Assembly: GCF_025398155.2 (NCBI RefSeq)
Contig: NZ_CP104562.2
Location: 1-64,000 of the forward strand
DNA length: 64,000 bases
Direction of reading: 5' to 3'
DNA from: Roseateles amylovorans
Lineage (GTDB): Bacteria; Pseudomonadota; Gammaproteobacteria; Burkholderiales; Burkholderiaceae_C
A program made the position numbers and the translations under genes. The notes below the pieces were generated by a model. That model was not told where the DNA came from. It was given only the letters and a program-made list of their open reading frames with translations, and did no database searches. This document shows positions 62,247 through 64,000 of this stretch, in pieces (the stretch's first letter is position 1; each line of letters opens with the position of its first letter).

Positions 62247-64000
62247 TTACTTTGTCGCCGCCTTCTCGGCGCTCTTCACACGGTCCTTGGCCGCATCTTT
62301 GGACGCAGCGGTGGCCGATGGCTTGCCCGCGGCGCTGGACGCGCCCTTGGATGGCTTCTTGTCGGTGTCGAGCACCAAGCCGCGACGCTGCAGCAGCGGC
62401 TGGATCTGCGGCTCGTGGCCGACCAGGCTGCGGAACAGCGTGATGGCATCCTGGCTGCCGCCTTGGGACAGCAGCTTGGCGCGGAAGGCATCGCCCAGCT
62501 CGCGCTTGAGCCCGCCGTTGGCCTTGAACCACTGCACCGTGTTGGCGTCCAGCACCTCGGACCACACATAGGCGTAATAGCCTGCCGCGTAGCCGCCCAT
62601 GATGTGGCTGAAGTAAGGCGTGCGATAACGCGGCGGCACGGCGGCGTAGTCATAACCTTCCTCGCGCAGGACCTGGCTCTCAAAGGCCATCACCCGGTCG
62701 GCGGCCGGAATCTGCTCCAGCGCCAGTTGGTGCCAGCGCTGGTCCAGCATCGCCGCGCTGAGGTACTCGGTGGTGGCAAAGCCCTGGTTGAACTGCTTGG
62801 CCGCCAGCACCTTGTCCAGCAGCGCGCGGGGCATCGGCTCGCCGGTCTTGTAGTGCTTGGCATAGTTGGCCAGGATGCTGGGCCAGTCGGCCCACATCTC
62901 GTTGACCTGCGACGGATATTCGACAAAGTCGCGCGGCACGCGGGTGCCGGCCATGCTGGGATAACGCACGTTCGAGAACATGCCGTGCAGCGCATGGCCG
63001 AACTCATGGAACATGGTGTTCACCTCGTCCCAGGTCAGCAGCGTGGGCTTGCCATCCGCCGGCTTGGGAATGTTGAGGTGATTGGCCACGACCGGCTTCT
63101 GGTCCATCAGACCGCTCTGGTCGACATACGCATTCATCCACGCACCACCGCGCTTGGACGGACGGGCGTACATGTCGGCGATGAAGATCGCCAGCTGCGA
63201 GCCGTCGGCATTGAAGACGTCGTAGACCAGCACGTCGGGGTGGTAGACGGGCAGGTCGTGGCGCTCCTTGAAGCGCAGGCCGTACAGCTGGCCGGCGGCA
63301 TAGAACACGCCGTTCTCCAGCACGTTCTTCATCTCGAAGTAGGGCTTGAGCTGGGACTCGTCAAAGCCGTACTTCGCCGCGCGCACCTTCTCGCTGTAGA
63401 AGCTCCAGTCCCAGGCCGCGACCTGGAAGCTCGGCTGGCCCTTGGCGGCCTGCTCCTTGTCGACCATCGCCTGCAGCTCGGCGCCTTCGCGACGTGCCGA
63501 GGCCACTGCAGCAGGCGCCAGCTGGCGCAGCATCGCGTTGACGGCCTGCGGGGTCTGAGCGGTCTCGTCCTTCAGCACGAAGTCGGCATGGGTGGCGAAG
63601 CCCAGCAGCCGGGCGCGTTCGGCGCGCAAGGTCACCACGCGCGACACCAGGGCGGTGTTGTCGAAGGCATTGCCGCGGCTGCCGCGTGCGATCGAGGTGG
63701 TGTAGATCCGCTCGCGCAGGGCCCGGTTCTCCAACTGCGTCAGGGCCGGCTGGCCGGTGGTGTTGAGCAGGGCGATGACGTACTTGCCCTCCAGGCCACG
63801 CGCCTTGGCGGCCGCGGCGGCGGCGGAGATCTGCTCCTCGCTCAGACCGGCGAGCGCCTCCACCGAGTCCACCACCACGGCGGAATCATTGACCTCGGAC
63901 AGCACGTTCTGGTTGAAGCGGGCGCCCAGTCCGGCCAGTTCGGCGTTGATCGCCTTCATGCGGGATTTGCCGGCCTCGTCCAGCTTGGCGCCGGCGCGGA
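62247..64000 (-). CDS. dcp: M3-family metallopeptidase (peptidyl-dipeptidase Dcp-like), 5' end outside window
   Basis: The visible 584 codons cover the C-terminal part of a Dcp/oligopeptidase A-type zinc peptidase. The HEFGHALHGMFSNV motif holds the HExxH zinc site, with ADWPSILANY-type helix and the EVNEMWADW region supplying the third ligand nearby. Upstream sequence (RAGAKLDEAGKSRMKAINAE) continues to the window edge, so the start is not present. Dcp removes C-terminal dipeptides from oligopeptides; the related PrlC cuts within. A Lys/Ala/Ser-rich tail of about 40 residues follows the catalytic domain. A terminator lies 30 bp downstream. Confidence 0.92.
   Translation of the reverse strand, partial: RAGAKLDEAGKSRMKAINAELAGLGARFNQNVLSEVNDSAVVVDSVEALAGLSEEQISAAAAAAKARGLEGKYVIALLNTTGQPALTQLENRALRERIYTTSIARGSRGNAFDNTALVSRVVTLRAERARLLGFATHADFVLKDETAQTPQAVNAMLRQLAPAAVASARREGAELQAMVDKEQAAKGQPSFQVAAWDWSFYSEKVRAAKYGFDESQLKPYFEMKNVLENGVFYAAGQLYGLRFKERHDLPVYHPDVLVYDVFNADGSQLAIFIADMYARPSKRGGAWMNAYVDQSGLMDQKPVVANHLNIPKPADGKPTLLTWDEVNTMFHEFGHALHGMFSNVRYPSMAGTRVPRDFVEYPSQVNEMWADWPSILANYAKHYKTGEPMPRALLDKVLAAKQFNQGFATTEYLSAAMLDQRWHQLALEQIPAADRVMAFESQVLREEGYDYAAVPPRYRTPYFSHIMGGYAAGYYAYVWSEVLDANTVQWFKANGGLKRELGDAFRAKLLSQGGSQDAITLFRSLVGHEPQIQPLLQRRGLVLDTDKKPSKGASSAAGKPSATAASKDAAKDRVKSAEKAATK

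Overview
The window is GC-rich, densely coded chromosome from a betaproteobacterium. The dnaA-dnaN-gyrB start, the style of the lipoproteins and regulators, and the IS407-like IS3 remnants suggest Burkholderiales, probably the Roseateles/Mitsuaria/Rubrivivax group. That placement is an inference from protein style, not from a 16S gene. Position 1 lies just upstream of dnaA, next to the presumed chromosomal origin. No rRNA, tRNA or CRISPR array was seen.

Layout. 1-5.75 kb is the replication block dnaA, dnaN, gyrB and a terminator. 5.6-23.4 kb is accessory DNA with broken insertion sequences (IS3 orfB at 6.1-6.7 kb, an IS66 scrap at 20.3 kb, IS3 orfA at 22.7 kb cutting into a type I secretion ABC transporter fragment). 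It carries two paralogous winged-helix/ATPase regulators, two haloperoxidase-type hydrolases (one without its nucleophile), two LuxR-type response regulators with unusual receivers, a DUF4148-like repeat protein, a cupin, an MFS transporter and a lectin-DUF4874/DUF4832 protein. 23.4-32.6 kb encodes exported enzymes: a metallophosphoesterase lipoprotein, an SH3 lipoprotein, a two-component system coupled to a lipase-like lipoprotein, and a GH16 glucanase with a LacI-type operator. 32.7-35.6 kb is a divergent norR/hmp nitric-oxide defence pair. 35.8-40.9 kb is a three-gene overlapping operon: a MASE1-PAS membrane sensor, a hydrolase/SnoaL-like/acyl-CoA-binding fusion with a Cys nucleophile, and a PlpD-like surface patatin. 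An 11-bp-phased array of DnaA-box-like sequences follows.

41.3-46.6 kb holds small unknown proteins, a UvrD-like helicase, GntR/FCD proteins and an H-NS-like protein. 46.7-53.8 kb contains the most striking genes: two large paralogous proteins resembling eukaryote-targeted effectors. Both have a PTP-like region (CX5R intact in one, Arg changed to Glu in the other), PxxPxR SH3-ligand motifs and Tyr-based ITIM-like motifs (five in one protein). They flank an M13 peptidase. 54-64 kb returns to ordinary functions: a phytase-like lipoprotein, two BON-domain lipoproteins near a CHASE3 histidine kinase with its NarL-type regulator and a receiver-only protein, a DUF2242 lipoprotein and an M3 peptidase cut by the window edge.

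The genes suggest a free-living or host-associated bacterium with much exported hydrolytic capacity and many signalling proteins. The best candidates for undescribed biology are the twin mimicry proteins, the Cys-hydrolase/ACBP/PlpD operon and the phased DnaA-box-like array.
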